In this document: positions 24,567-32,844 of the stretch, in pieces | Numbering within the stretch: the stretch's first letter is position 1 | Layout of the letters: the number at the start of each line of letters is the position of its first letter | DNA from: Methanospirillum lacunae | GTDB taxonomy: Archaea > Halobacteriota > Methanomicrobia > Methanomicrobiales > Methanospirillaceae | DNA length: 64,000 bases | Reading direction: 5' to 3' (one strand) | NCBI RefSeq assembly: GCF_046195335.1 | Contig: NZ_CP176093.1 | Notes under the pieces: generated by a model | Database searches by the model: none | What the model was told of the DNA's origin: nothing | Seen by the model: the letters and a program-made list of their open reading frames with translations, nothing else | Translations under genes and position numbers: made by a program

Positions 24567-25807
24567 GCTACAGACCTCCTGTCAATCTCACCAACCAGAC
24601 TCTCCTGGATCATCTCCCTCGCCTGTTCAGGGGATGTGGCATTTCCCAGTACCCACATGAGTTTTACCAGTGCAGCTTCGGGCAGCATATCCTCTCCTTC
24701 GATAACACCAATCGAGAGGAGATCCCGGCCAGTGTCGTATACCCGGTCACAGACTCTCCCGTTCAGGCATTGTGACGTCATGACAACCGTCATTCCGTCT
24801 CTGATCAGGTCAGAAAGTCGCTCGATAAATCGGCTACTTACATGTCCAAGGCCGGTTCCGGAAAGAACAATTCCTTTGTATCCGGTATAGGCTGAAAGGA
24901 TTGCTGGATCCATGCCCGGATAATACGTAATGAGTGCACACTGCTCTTCCAGGTTATCCGCGAGGGTAAGGCTCCGGCTCCCTCTTTTCATTGCTTCCGG
25001 TGAGAGGGAGACGGTGAGATCAGGATATGCTACAATTCCGATGGGATGAGTCCCATGACTCTGAAATGCATCACGCCTGGAGGTGTGCATCTTTCTGACC
25101 CGGGTTCCACGGTGAATGGCACAAATATCATCGCTGGTGTTTGCGTGCATGACGACTGCCACTTCTCCGAGTTCAGAGATAGCAGTTTTTGCAGCGCAAA
25201 GACCGTTCATCAGGTTATCACTGCTTGGTCTGTCTGCAGATCTCTGAGAGCCAACAAAGATGATTGGAACCGGTGTCTGAACCATGAAACTGATCGCGGC
25301 TGCACTGTATGCCATGGTATCAGTTCCATGTGTAACAATTACTCCTTCTGCGCCCCCTTTGATCTCCTCATAAATTGCCCTGGCAAGTTGTTGCCAGATC
25401 GCTGGAGTCATATTTTCAGACAGGATATTGCAGAGTTGGATGGCCCGGAACCGGGCTATTGATGCGAGGCCAGGTATTGCGTGGAGGATATCGGTAGCCC
25501 TGAACTGGCTGGTAACAGCACCTGTCCGGTAATCGATCTTGCTTGCGATCGTTCCTCCGGTTGATACAATTGTAACCTGGGGCAGATTCTGATTCTGTTC
25601 TGCTTCTGCAGGTTCAGCAGATTCCATAATTTCTGGCCTGGAAATGAGTGAACAATCTCCTTCAGGGACCCCGATGTTATATCCTGATTCCAGTTTTACA
25701 ACAGCCATCCCATCGCGGCAGGTGATAAATGATCCTTCCGTCTTGGATTCCCCTATTCTGCAATTTACCAGATCCCCGGTTACAAACGTACTCTCTTTTG
25801 TACTCAT
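24563..25807 (-). CDS. gatD: Glutamyl-tRNA(Gln) amidotransferase subunit D
   Basis: 414 residues. GatD is the asparaginase-like glutaminase that delivers ammonia to GatE. Residues 1-75 form the GatD-specific N-terminal barrel; VTIVSTGGTIASKIDYRTG near residue 76 carries the first catalytic threonine, and IVTHGTDTMAYSAAA near 160 the second Thr-Asp pair. FVGSQRSADRPSSDN is also typical. It is coupled on both sides, to argH upstream and gatE downstream, by 4-base overlaps. Confidence 0.95.
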   Translation of the reverse strand: MSTKESTFVTGDLVNCRIGESKTEGSFITCRDGMAVVKLESGYNIGVPEGDCSLISRPEIMESAEPAEAEQNQNLPQVTIVSTGGTIASKIDYRTGAVTSQFRATDILHAIPGLASIARFRAIQLCNILSENMTPAIWQQLARAIYEEIKGGAEGVIVTHGTDTMAYSAAAISFMVQTPVPIIFVGSQRSADRPSSDNLMNGLCAAKTAISELGEVAVVMHANTSDDICAIHRGTRVRKMHTSRRDAFQSHGTHPIGIVAYPDLTVSLSPEAMKRGSRSLTLADNLEEQCALITYYPGMDPAILSAYTGYKGIVLSGTGLGHVSSRFIERLSDLIRDGMTVVMTSQCLNGRVCDRVYDTGRDLLSIGVIEGEDMLPEAALVKLMWVLGNATSPEQAREMIQESLVGEIDRRSVA

Positions 25808-27282
25808 GACTCTGCTATCCTCTTCGCTTCCTTGATGAGGCGGGATATCGCCTCTTCTACTCTTGACACTCTTTCAATGAGTTCAGTCTCATCGTCTGCC
25901 AGTACCCTTTCCCGTTCAATAATTGCTTGTTCTGTTGCCGAGTGAGCCGGACCACCCGGCCATCTTCTGATATTTACTCCGACAGCAGGGTCCAGAGCAG
26001 TATCTATAATTATCTGGGTGAGACCGCGGGATGAGAGACTGACCCCGGTCACTTCAATGGCTGCTTCATCAAGGGTATTCAGATCCATTGTTCCCTTACG
26101 AACTGCATGACCAACGATATGATGTGCAGTTCTAAATGGAATATCAAACTCTCTCACTAACTGATCCGCAACCTCAGTTGCCGTTGAAAAGCCTTTTCCT
26201 GCCTCTTCTGCCATCCGTTCAGTCTCAAACCGGGCAGTCCTTATCATTCCGGCTAACAGATCGATATCACGCCTGATTCCGGTGATGCCCCTCCAGAGGT
26301 GGGGGTTCAGATCCTGCAGGTCGCGATTATATGACATGGGGAGACCTTTGGTGATCGTGATTGCTGACACGAACTCCCCCAGGAGGCTTCCTGCTCGTGA
26401 TCTGAGGATCTCAGCAACGTCAGGATTCTTCTTTTGAGGCATGATAGAACTGGTTGAGCAGTATATCTCATTCAAATCAACAAATCTTACAAAGGCAGAA
26501 CTCCATATAACGAGTTCCTCACAAAACCGGGAAAGGGTGGTGAGGAGGATCGTATCAGCAGCAAGAATCTCCCCTGCTGTATCACGTCCGGCGACAGCAT
26601 CCATGGTGTTCAGAACAATACCGTCAAAACCGAGAAGGTCTGCTGTCATCTTCCGATCAATAGGATATCCGGTTGATGCAAAAGCAGCAGCACCTAACGG
26701 AGACAGGTTCACCCGTGCAAGTGAATCTGACAGGCGGGAGAAATCACGCCCAAATGCCTGCTCATAAGCAAGGAGATGATGAGCCAGCGTAGTGGGCTGG
26801 GCATGCTGAAGATGAGTAAATCCCGGCATGATTGTATCACGAAATTCACGTGCACGAGTGATGAGTACTCTACGGAGCCTGATGAGGGCATGAAGCTGAT
26901 CAAATATCTCACTCCGTGTTTTGATCCTGATACAGGTGGCAACCTCGTCGTTACGTGATCTCCCGATGTGTAGTCTTCCTCCTGCCTCTGAGCCGGCCTC
27001 TCTGGTAAGCCCGGATTCGATCCCTGCGTGAATGTCTTCATACTGCTCGTCAAATGCATCGGTTGGGACACCTTCCTGGTACATCCTAAGCAGAGGCTTC
27101 ATCAGGGCTGATGCTATCTCCTCTGTGACAATTTTCTGCCTGACAAGCATGAGGAGATGTGCCATATCAACCAGGAGGTCCGGTTCTGCAATGAACCGGT
27201 CTGCTTCCATTGATGAGAGGAACGATTCAATATCATGTGTCCTCTCTCCCCCGAGACGGCCCTGTCTTATCACATCCTTCAT
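25804..27282 (-). CDS. argH: Argininosuccinate lyase
   Basis: 492 residues. It cleaves argininosuccinate to arginine and fumarate. HIGRSRNDEVATCIRIKTR near residue 107, TTLAHHLLAYEQAF and the fumarase-superfamily signature SSIMPQKKNPDVAEILR near 278 are present. GAGG before ATG 27282 supports the start. First gene of the argH-gatD-gatE operon. argG, for the preceding step, is about 35 kb away at 62043. Confidence 0.95.
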   Translation of the reverse strand: MKDVIRQGRLGGERTHDIESFLSSMEADRFIAEPDLLVDMAHLLMLVRQKIVTEEIASALMKPLLRMYQEGVPTDAFDEQYEDIHAGIESGLTREAGSEAGGRLHIGRSRNDEVATCIRIKTRSEIFDQLHALIRLRRVLITRAREFRDTIMPGFTHLQHAQPTTLAHHLLAYEQAFGRDFSRLSDSLARVNLSPLGAAAFASTGYPIDRKMTADLLGFDGIVLNTMDAVAGRDTAGEILAADTILLTTLSRFCEELVIWSSAFVRFVDLNEIYCSTSSIMPQKKNPDVAEILRSRAGSLLGEFVSAITITKGLPMSYNRDLQDLNPHLWRGITGIRRDIDLLAGMIRTARFETERMAEEAGKGFSTATEVADQLVREFDIPFRTAHHIVGHAVRKGTMDLNTLDEAAIEVTGVSLSSRGLTQIIIDTALDPAVGVNIRRWPGGPAHSATEQAIIERERVLADDETELIERVSRVEEAISRLIKEAKRIAES

Positions 27283-27650
27283 CTGGTTATCCTCTGTAAT
27301 GTGTGCAGTTAGCCTTCAACGATGGCTCGGCCCTAAAAAAAATCCTACGATGATGATTACGTGCCATAAAATAACCAGTATCCTTCCTTACAATACGCCG
27401 TCCGTACTTCAAATTAGTTATCGTATTGCTCTCAAAGAGTTGGGCACAAGATTAAGAACTCCTTTCAAATGGAATCCCTTCATGCTCTGAATCAATACTC
27501 ATTTGATCACTCTTTCCTCCACTCATGCTTTTAAAGGTAAATTTGTCGTAACAAATTGCCCTTATGGTGCAAATCATTCTGGTTTATCGGGAATTCCAAC
27601 GACGATTTTAAGTCTCTGTCCATCCCAGATTTGTGCAACAGGAGTGTATG
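27283..27650. other. Divergent promoter region of argH and the ABC importer
   Basis: 368 bases with no gene. The left part should carry the argH promoter; the right part holds a TATA-like GCTTTTAAAGG (27527-27537) followed by the inverted repeat at 27540-27557, then about 90 bases of leader before the importer gene. Confidence 0.5.
27540..27557 (+). promoter_or_regulatory. Putative operator of the ABC importer
   Basis: Perfect inverted repeat AATTTGT-CGTA-ACAAATT, starting three bases after a TATA-like TTTTAAAGG. A site here would block or recruit at the core promoter. No regulator gene adjoins it. Confidence 0.5.
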
Positions 27651-28721
27651 ATGAAGCGAACATTCGCCCTTCTCGTCGTTCTTGCTCTTATGGCAGGAAT
27701 GGTATTCCTCTGCGGCTGCACTTCAGCACCGCAGAAGAATGAAACAGCAGCAAAAGAAACAACCGCTCCGGTAAAGGCTGATACCACCCAGGCACCTGCA
27801 AAGGCAGCACAGTCAGGACCGAAGACGGTCCTGAATATCGGGTACCAGCCAAGTACTCACCAGATGGCATTCATGACAGCCTACAGTAAAGGCATGTACA
27901 ATGAGTCCCTATCTGCAGCAGGCATCAAAGAAGTAAAACCATTCAACTTCCCGACTGGTGCCCCGGAGATGCAGGCAATGCTCGCTGGTGATCTTGATTT
28001 CGCCTATACCGGTTCAGCTCCGTTCGTGACTGCTGTTGCCACCGGTCTGGATGCTAAGATTATTGGAGCCGTACAGACCCAGGGATCTGATCTGGTACTG
28101 CGTAACGGTCTGAACTATACAAAGCCGTCTGACCTGAAAGGCCTCAAGATCGCAACATTCCCCGCAGGAACCATTCAGGATACCATCCTTCGGACCTGGC
28201 TGAAAGAACAGGGTCTTGATGACACCAAGGATGTCGAGATCGTAGCAATGGGGCCAGGAGATGCAACTACCGCAATCATCGCTGGTAAAGTTGATGCTGC
28301 GTTCCTTCCGGCACCTTCCCCGACAACTGTTGAGGATGCAGGAGCGGGCAAGATCATTGTTCACTCTGGACAGATGGCTCCAGGTCATGCATGCTGTGTC
28401 CTTGTGGCAAGCGGTGACATGATTCGAAATCACCCGGATATTGTCCAGGCAGTACTCTCTGTTCACCAGAATGCAACAGAATTCAACAAGAAGAACAGTG
28501 CAGAAGCAGCCGGGTACATGGCATCAATGACCGGTATGAATGCCTCAACCATCACACGCTCACTTAAGGAGTGGGATGGGGAGTGGGTTTCTGATCCAGA
28601 AATCATCACCAAGTCTGTTGCAGGGTATGCAACTGAGCAGCAGGCTCTCGGATACATCAAGAAAAATGTAACCGAACAGGATCTCTTTGACACCAGTTTC
28701 TGGAAAAAGATCACCCAGTAA
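27651..28721 (+). CDS. ABC importer substrate-binding lipoprotein (SsuA/TauA/NrtA-like)
   Basis: 356 residues from ATG 27651; GGAG at 27641-27644 favours it over the GTG at 27633. A signal sequence ends in the lipobox MVFLCGC, so the protein is lipid-anchored outside. A Thr/Ala/Lys-rich tether precedes the binding domain, which starts VLNIGYQPSTHQ. GAPEMQAMLAGDLDFAYTG and KGLKIATFPAGTIQDTILRTW are the NMT1/SsuA-type motifs. The class takes up sulfonates, taurine, nitrate or pyrimidine precursors; substrate undecided. The permease follows after 144 bases. Confidence 0.85.
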   Translation: MKRTFALLVVLALMAGMVFLCGCTSAPQKNETAAKETTAPVKADTTQAPAKAAQSGPKTVLNIGYQPSTHQMAFMTAYSKGMYNESLSAAGIKEVKPFNFPTGAPEMQAMLAGDLDFAYTGSAPFVTAVATGLDAKIIGAVQTQGSDLVLRNGLNYTKPSDLKGLKIATFPAGTIQDTILRTWLKEQGLDDTKDVEIVAMGPGDATTAIIAGKVDAAFLPAPSPTTVEDAGAGKIIVHSGQMAPGHACCVLVASGDMIRNHPDIVQAVLSVHQNATEFNKKNSAEAAGYMASMTGMNASTITRSLKEWDGEWVSDPEIITKSVAGYATEQQALGYIKKNVTEQDLFDTSFWKKITQ

Positions 28722-28815
28722 TGAGGACCGGGTTAAGGGCACTAAAGTCAAATGACATTTAGGTCTTTACCCATACTTTTTCCTGCTCTTTTCTGTAACA
28801 TATAATCAAAGATCT

Positions 28816-28837
28816 CATGACCTGACTTCAGGTCGTG
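28816..28837 (+). repeat. Hairpin between binding protein and permease genes
   Basis: CATGACCTGA (28816-28825) pairs with TCAGGTCGTG (28828-28837), ten pairs including one T-G. No T-run follows, so it is not a simple terminator. It may protect the upstream mRNA end, lowering permease relative to binding protein, or be an operator for a second promoter with ACATATAATC at 28798-28807. Confidence 0.5.
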
Positions 28838-28865
28838 TCATCATCAGAATAATTGAGATATTGGT

Positions 28866-29654
28866 ATGGGTACAAACACATCGCCAGGGAAACGTTCACC
28901 AGTCTGGCTGGTGATCTCGCTCGCAGCTGCAATCATCTTCTGGCAGGTAGTTGCAGATTATGTCGTCAGGAACAAGTTCATACTGCCTTCTGCTACTGAC
29001 ACTTTTGCGGCTTTTCTCCAGCTTTGGGCAGGTGGAACAATATGGGTGGATATCTGGACCAGCCTGATGCATTTTGCCATTGGTCTTTTTCTTGCCCTTG
29101 CAATCGGGGTTCCGATCGGTATTTGTATCGGGTGGTTTGAGAAGGTCAACCGGTTGCTTGATCCCCTTATTGAAATCATCCGTCCGATTCCACCTCTTGC
29201 CTGGATCCCGTTTGCTATTGTATGGTTCGGGCTCACTGATTTCTCCGCGGGTTTTGTCATATTTATCGGGTCCGTTTTTCCAATTCTTATCAATACATAT
29301 GAGGGATTCAGAAGTGTTCCAAGAGTCTTTGTAGAAGCTGGAAGAATGCTTGGCTGCACCAGTAGCCTCTCTCTTATCAGGTACATAGCTCTCCCAGCCG
29401 CACTGCCTCATCTTGCTGCGGGTTTCAGAATAGCATCTGGTGTAGCATGGATGTGCCTAGTAGCAGCAGAGATGTTTGGAGTATCCCGGTTTGGGCTTGG
29501 TCAGAAGATCTGGTGGTATTACAATCTTCACCAGATGGACAGTGTTCTTGTATACATGTTACTTCTCGGGTTCATTGGTCTCTTTATCGATTATCTCTTC
29601 AGATATGGGATTGACCACAGTCTTCTACGCTGGCGTGTCGGGGAGGTAAACTAA
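28866..29654 (+). CDS. ABC importer permease (SsuC/TauC-like)
   Basis: 262 residues with six predicted membrane helices. The cytoplasmic EAA loop reads EAGRMLGCTSSLSLIRYIAL followed by PAALPHLAAG, matching the binding-protein-dependent transport domain that docks the ATPase. RPIPPLAWIPFAIVWFGL is typical of the sulfonate/taurine/nitrate subgroup. Its stop codon shares one base with the ATPase start. Confidence 0.9.
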   Translation: MGTNTSPGKRSPVWLVISLAAAIIFWQVVADYVVRNKFILPSATDTFAAFLQLWAGGTIWVDIWTSLMHFAIGLFLALAIGVPIGICIGWFEKVNRLLDPLIEIIRPIPPLAWIPFAIVWFGLTDFSAGFVIFIGSVFPILINTYEGFRSVPRVFVEAGRMLGCTSSLSLIRYIALPAALPHLAAGFRIASGVAWMCLVAAEMFGVSRFGLGQKIWWYYNLHQMDSVLVYMLLLGFIGLFIDYLFRYGIDHSLLRWRVGEVN

Positions 29655-30421
29655 TGGGAAACGTCGAGATATCAGAGATAACAAGGCAGTTCACCCGTGA
29701 TGACGGACTCTCTGTCCAGGCTATCGGTGGTGTCAGCCTTTCAATCGCTGATGATGAATTTGTCTCGTTTGTAGGTCCTTCGGGTTGTGGGAAGACCACC
29801 CTTTTGAGAATCATTGCGGGGCTGGATCAGGCCACTTCTGGTTCTGTACTGGTTGATGGCAACCAGATTTCTGGTCCGAGTCCCAGGGTCGGGATGGTGT
29901 TTCAGGAGTACTCGCTCTTCCCCTGGCGAAATATTCTTGATAATGTGGCATTTGGGCCGGAGATGCGTGGACTCTCAAAGGTTAAACGGTATGAACTTGC
30001 GCGCAAGTACATATCACTTGTTGGCCTCAACCAGTTTGAGAAGAGTTACCCCTATGAACTCTCAGGAGGAATGCGCCAACGTGTTGCTATTGCCCGTGCA
30101 CTTGCAAATGATCCTGATCTGCTCCTTATGGATGAACCGTTTGGAGCACTAGATGCACAGACCCGAAATAAGATGCAGTCTGAACTCCTGGATATCTGGG
30201 GAAGATCAAAGAAGACGATCCTCTTTGTCACACATAGTGTGGATGAAGCTGTCTTCCTCTCTGACAGGATTGTAGTAATGAGTCCAAGACCGGGGAAGAT
30301 TCGTTCAGTCGTCAAGGTAACAATCCCACGCCCAAGGGATCGGACTGCACCGGAGTTTGGGAACCTGAGGCGTGATGTCCTTGGCCTTATCGAGGAACAG
30401 TCTCGTCAGGCAAATGATTAA
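29654..30421 (+). CDS. ABC importer ATP-binding protein (SsuB/TauB-like)
   Basis: 255 residues. Walker A GPSGCGKTTLLRI near residue 40, Q-loop VFQEYSLFPWRN, signature LSGGMRQRVAIARAL near 137, Walker B LLLMDEPFGALD near 158 and the H-loop FVTHSVDEAVFL are all intact. It powers import through the adjacent permease as a homodimer on the cytoplasmic face. The ATG overlaps the permease stop by one base. Confidence 0.92.
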   Translation: MGNVEISEITRQFTRDDGLSVQAIGGVSLSIADDEFVSFVGPSGCGKTTLLRIIAGLDQATSGSVLVDGNQISGPSPRVGMVFQEYSLFPWRNILDNVAFGPEMRGLSKVKRYELARKYISLVGLNQFEKSYPYELSGGMRQRVAIARALANDPDLLLMDEPFGALDAQTRNKMQSELLDIWGRSKKTILFVTHSVDEAVFLSDRIVVMSPRPGKIRSVVKVTIPRPRDRTAPEFGNLRRDVLGLIEEQSRQAND

Positions 30422-30474
30422 TAGGAATTTTGTCCATTTACTAAAGCACATATACCACTGAGGAGATACGTCCG

Positions 30475-30987
30475 ATGGTCAGAAAGCCAAACTGCATGTA
30501 CAGGAAACTCGCAAAGAAGGCGTACACCCGTAAGGAATACATGGGTGGTATCCCTGGTATCAAGGTTGTTCAATTCGATATGGGCAACCTTACCGCCGAG
30601 TTTCCGATGTCTGTCCACCTAATCGTGGATGAGAGTTGCCAGATACGCCACTCTGCTCTTGAAGCAGCACGTATGAGCATAAACAGGAAGTTGAACAAGG
30701 ACCTTGGAAGGAGCAACTATCATCTGAAGCTGCGCACCTATCCACACCATGTCCTGCGTGAGAACAAGCAGGCAACCGGGGCAGGTGCAGACCGTGTTTC
30801 ACAGGGTATGCGCTTAGCTTTTGGAAAGGCTGTCGGAACTGCAGCACGTGTGATTCCAGGCCAGAAGATCTACACCTGTTACGCAAATCCGCAGAACATT
30901 GAAAAAGTAAAGGATGCCCTCCGTCATGGTGGCCACAAGCTCCCGTCCCCGACTCACCTTGAGATCGATATCAAGGACGAAGCCTGA
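30475..30987 (+). CDS. rpl10e: Ribosomal protein L10e (uL16 family)
   Basis: 170 residues, archaeal/eukaryotic form of L16 that sits near the peptidyl transferase centre and tRNA elbow. The start MVRKPNCMYRKLAKKAYTRK and the later RTYPHHVLRENKQA and GAGADRVSQGMRLAFGK blocks are diagnostic. GAGGAG precedes the ATG. It is a single-gene unit with its own hairpin-plus-T-run terminator. Confidence 0.95.
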   Translation: MVRKPNCMYRKLAKKAYTRKEYMGGIPGIKVVQFDMGNLTAEFPMSVHLIVDESCQIRHSALEAARMSINRKLNKDLGRSNYHLKLRTYPHHVLRENKQATGAGADRVSQGMRLAFGKAVGTAARVIPGQKIYTCYANPQNIEKVKDALRHGGHKLPSPTHLEIDIKDEA

Positions 30988-31005
30988 ATAATTTATCCAT
31001 ACATG

Positions 31006-31044
31006 AGCTGATCTTTTTGATCGGCTTCTTTCTCTTTGTTCTTT
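31006..31044 (+). terminator. Hairpin and T-rich terminator after rpl10e
   Basis: AGCTGATC (31006-31013) pairs with GATCGGCT (31019-31026) around five T residues, followed by a pyrimidine run rich in T to 31044. Confidence 0.55.
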
Positions 31045-31147
31045 TAATTACATACGAACAGCGTATGCGGTTTGTATTTCTCCTGAGTAATTCAGGATCT
31101 GGTTTTCATAGTTTTGTGGATTTTACTATAATTGTTATATAGTGTTC

Positions 31148-31153
31148 AGGAGG
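31148..31153 (+). promoter_or_regulatory. Ribosome binding site of the fum-kor-suc operon
   Basis: AGGAGG, ten bases before fumA ATG 31164. TATA-like TTGTTATATAG (31132-31142) lies just before it, so the leader is very short or the true promoter is the TATAATT further up. Confidence 0.45.
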
Positions 31154-31163
31154 ACTCGTACTC

Positions 31164-32003
31164 ATGTCATCGCCGGTTCCTCCTGATCTTTCTGACCGAA
31201 TTGCGGCGGCAACAGCCAACGCGATCCGAATCGCTGAGATCACTCTGCCACCTGATGTTCTTGAACGGATAGTCGCAGCATCAGAGGATGAGACAAGTCC
31301 TGTTGCCAGAAGGGAACTCATGCATATTCTAGAAAATATCAGGCTTGCAGATGAGAGGCAGGCACCTATCTGTCAGGATACCGGAATACCTGTCATTTAT
31401 CTTACTCTCCCTCCCCAGATTCCTTTTAGTTCTGAAATCGTTGATGCTGTACGCAAAGGTGTCAGGGAAGCAACAGTAACAATTCCCCTCAGACCTAACC
31501 TCGTCGATCCCATTACCCGACACAACACTGGAACCAATACCAGTGCAGACATGCCTGCAGTTCATATTCTTCCCGGTGACCGGATGCAGGTGACCGTACT
31601 TCCTAAAGGAGCAGGTTCAGAAAATGTCTCACGCCTTAAGATGTTCACTCCTACAGAGAAAGATCGGATTCCAGAGTTTATTGTTGAAACCGCTCTCCTT
31701 GCAGGTGGAAGACCCTGCCCCCCGATCATATTGGGAGTAGGCATAGGGGGCACCTTTGATGGTGCAGCATCTCTTGCCAAAGAAGCATTACTGGAGCCAC
31801 TAGATCAGATGACTCCTGAAGAAATGGAAATTTGTCAGAAAGTGAACGATCTCGGTATTGGTCCAATGGGCCTTGGCGGGAAGACCACTTGTCTTGGAGT
31901 AAAAATAAAGTCAGCCGGCTGTCATACTGCCTCACTACCGGTTGCAGTAAACATACAGTGCTGGGCTGCCAGGCGTGCCACGGTGGAGGTGCCCCTTTCA
32001 TGA
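31164..32003 (+). CDS. fumA: Class I fumarate hydratase, alpha subunit
   Basis: 279 residues. It forms the iron-sulfur half of the two-subunit fumarase that interconverts malate and fumarate. Cluster cysteines are expected in APICQDTGIP (near residue 71), MEICQKVNDLG (near 224) and AGCHTASLPVAVN (near 253). GVGIGGTFDGAASLAKEAL is the other conserved block. First gene of an eight-gene operon; its TGA overlaps the fumB ATG. Confidence 0.92.
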   Translation: MSSPVPPDLSDRIAAATANAIRIAEITLPPDVLERIVAASEDETSPVARRELMHILENIRLADERQAPICQDTGIPVIYLTLPPQIPFSSEIVDAVRKGVREATVTIPLRPNLVDPITRHNTGTNTSADMPAVHILPGDRMQVTVLPKGAGSENVSRLKMFTPTEKDRIPEFIVETALLAGGRPCPPIILGVGIGGTFDGAASLAKEALLEPLDQMTPEEMEICQKVNDLGIGPMGLGGKTTCLGVKIKSAGCHTASLPVAVNIQCWAARRATVEVPLS

Positions 32004-32575
32004 CTTCTCCTGATTCGATAGATCTGAAGACTCCGCTTGGCGATGAAGTTCTTTCTCTTCATGCTGGTGACCTCGTCACACTCACCGGGAATGTCTACAC
32101 TGCCCGTGATGAAGCCCATCTGCGAATGAAAACAGATGGAATTCCATTTGATCCTAAAGGGGCAGTCATTTATCACTGTGGTCCGGTTGTGCAGAACAAC
32201 AAGATTGTGGTTGCCGGCCCGACGACATCAGCCAGGATGAATCCTCTGACCGGGTTTGTCCTTGATGCCGGTGTCAAAGGGCTCATTGGAAAAGGTGGGA
32301 TGTCACCTGAGGTCAGGGATCAGTTGAAGGACCGGGCTGTGTATTTCGCTTTTACTGGTGGATGTGCAAATCTTGCGGCAGCCAGGATGGATCTTCAGGG
32401 AGTCTTTTTTGAAGATCTCGGGATGGCAGAAGCGATCTGGCAGATCAGACTGGATCATCTCCCACTCGTGGTGGCAATGGATGCACACGGAGGAGATCTG
32501 TTTGCTGCCGTTGAGAAGTCCGCACATGAAGTATTTCAGCGTGCGTACCCAACTTGTACGGGAACCCGACGATGA
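32000..32575 (+). CDS. fumB: Class I fumarate hydratase, beta subunit
   Basis: 191 residues from ATG 32000, which overlaps the fumA stop as ATGA; the longer open frame back to 31832 runs inside fumA and is rejected. LHAGDLVTLTGNVYTARDEAH, split here as conserved opening, GPTTSARM (substrate contact) and the LIGKGGM block are typical of the beta subunit. It joins fumA to complete the active site. Confidence 0.92.
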   Translation: MTSPDSIDLKTPLGDEVLSLHAGDLVTLTGNVYTARDEAHLRMKTDGIPFDPKGAVIYHCGPVVQNNKIVVAGPTTSARMNPLTGFVLDAGVKGLIGKGGMSPEVRDQLKDRAVYFAFTGGCANLAAARMDLQGVFFEDLGMAEAIWQIRLDHLPLVVAMDAHGGDLFAAVEKSAHEVFQRAYPTCTGTRR

Positions 32576-32844
32576 AACTCGAGATTGACGAGTCCCGGTG
32601 CAAGGGGTGCAATCTTTGCACGATGGTCTGTCCGTACCGGATCTATCAGCCGGGAAAAGTACCGAACCGCCGGGGGATTTATGTCCCTCATCTGGATCGG
32701 CCGGAGCGATGTCCGAACTGTCGCCTTCAGCAATTATATGGAAGAAGACTCTGCGGTGTCTGCGCATTGATGTGTCCGGATCAGGCGATTCGGTGGGTGA
32801 AAGAAAAACCGTATGAACCTCAAAAAGTGGTGATTGAGTATTGA
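32572..32844 (+). CDS. korD: 2-oxoglutarate:ferredoxin oxidoreductase, delta (ferredoxin) subunit
   Basis: 90 residues from ATG 32572, overlapping the fumB stop. Two clusters are visible: CKGCNLCTMVCPY near residue 10 is a full 4Fe-4S motif. The second half has CPNC and CGVCALMCPD, another four-cysteine set. It passes electrons between ferredoxin and the KorAB catalytic core. Confidence 0.9.
   Translation: MKLEIDESRCKGCNLCTMVCPYRIYQPGKVPNRRGIYVPHLDRPERCPNCRLQQLYGRRLCGVCALMCPDQAIRWVKEKPYEPQKVVIEY

Noticed and set aside
31832..31999. Upstream extension of fumB
   Set aside because: It reads through fumA in another frame; the ATGA overlap at 32000 gives the right family N-terminus.
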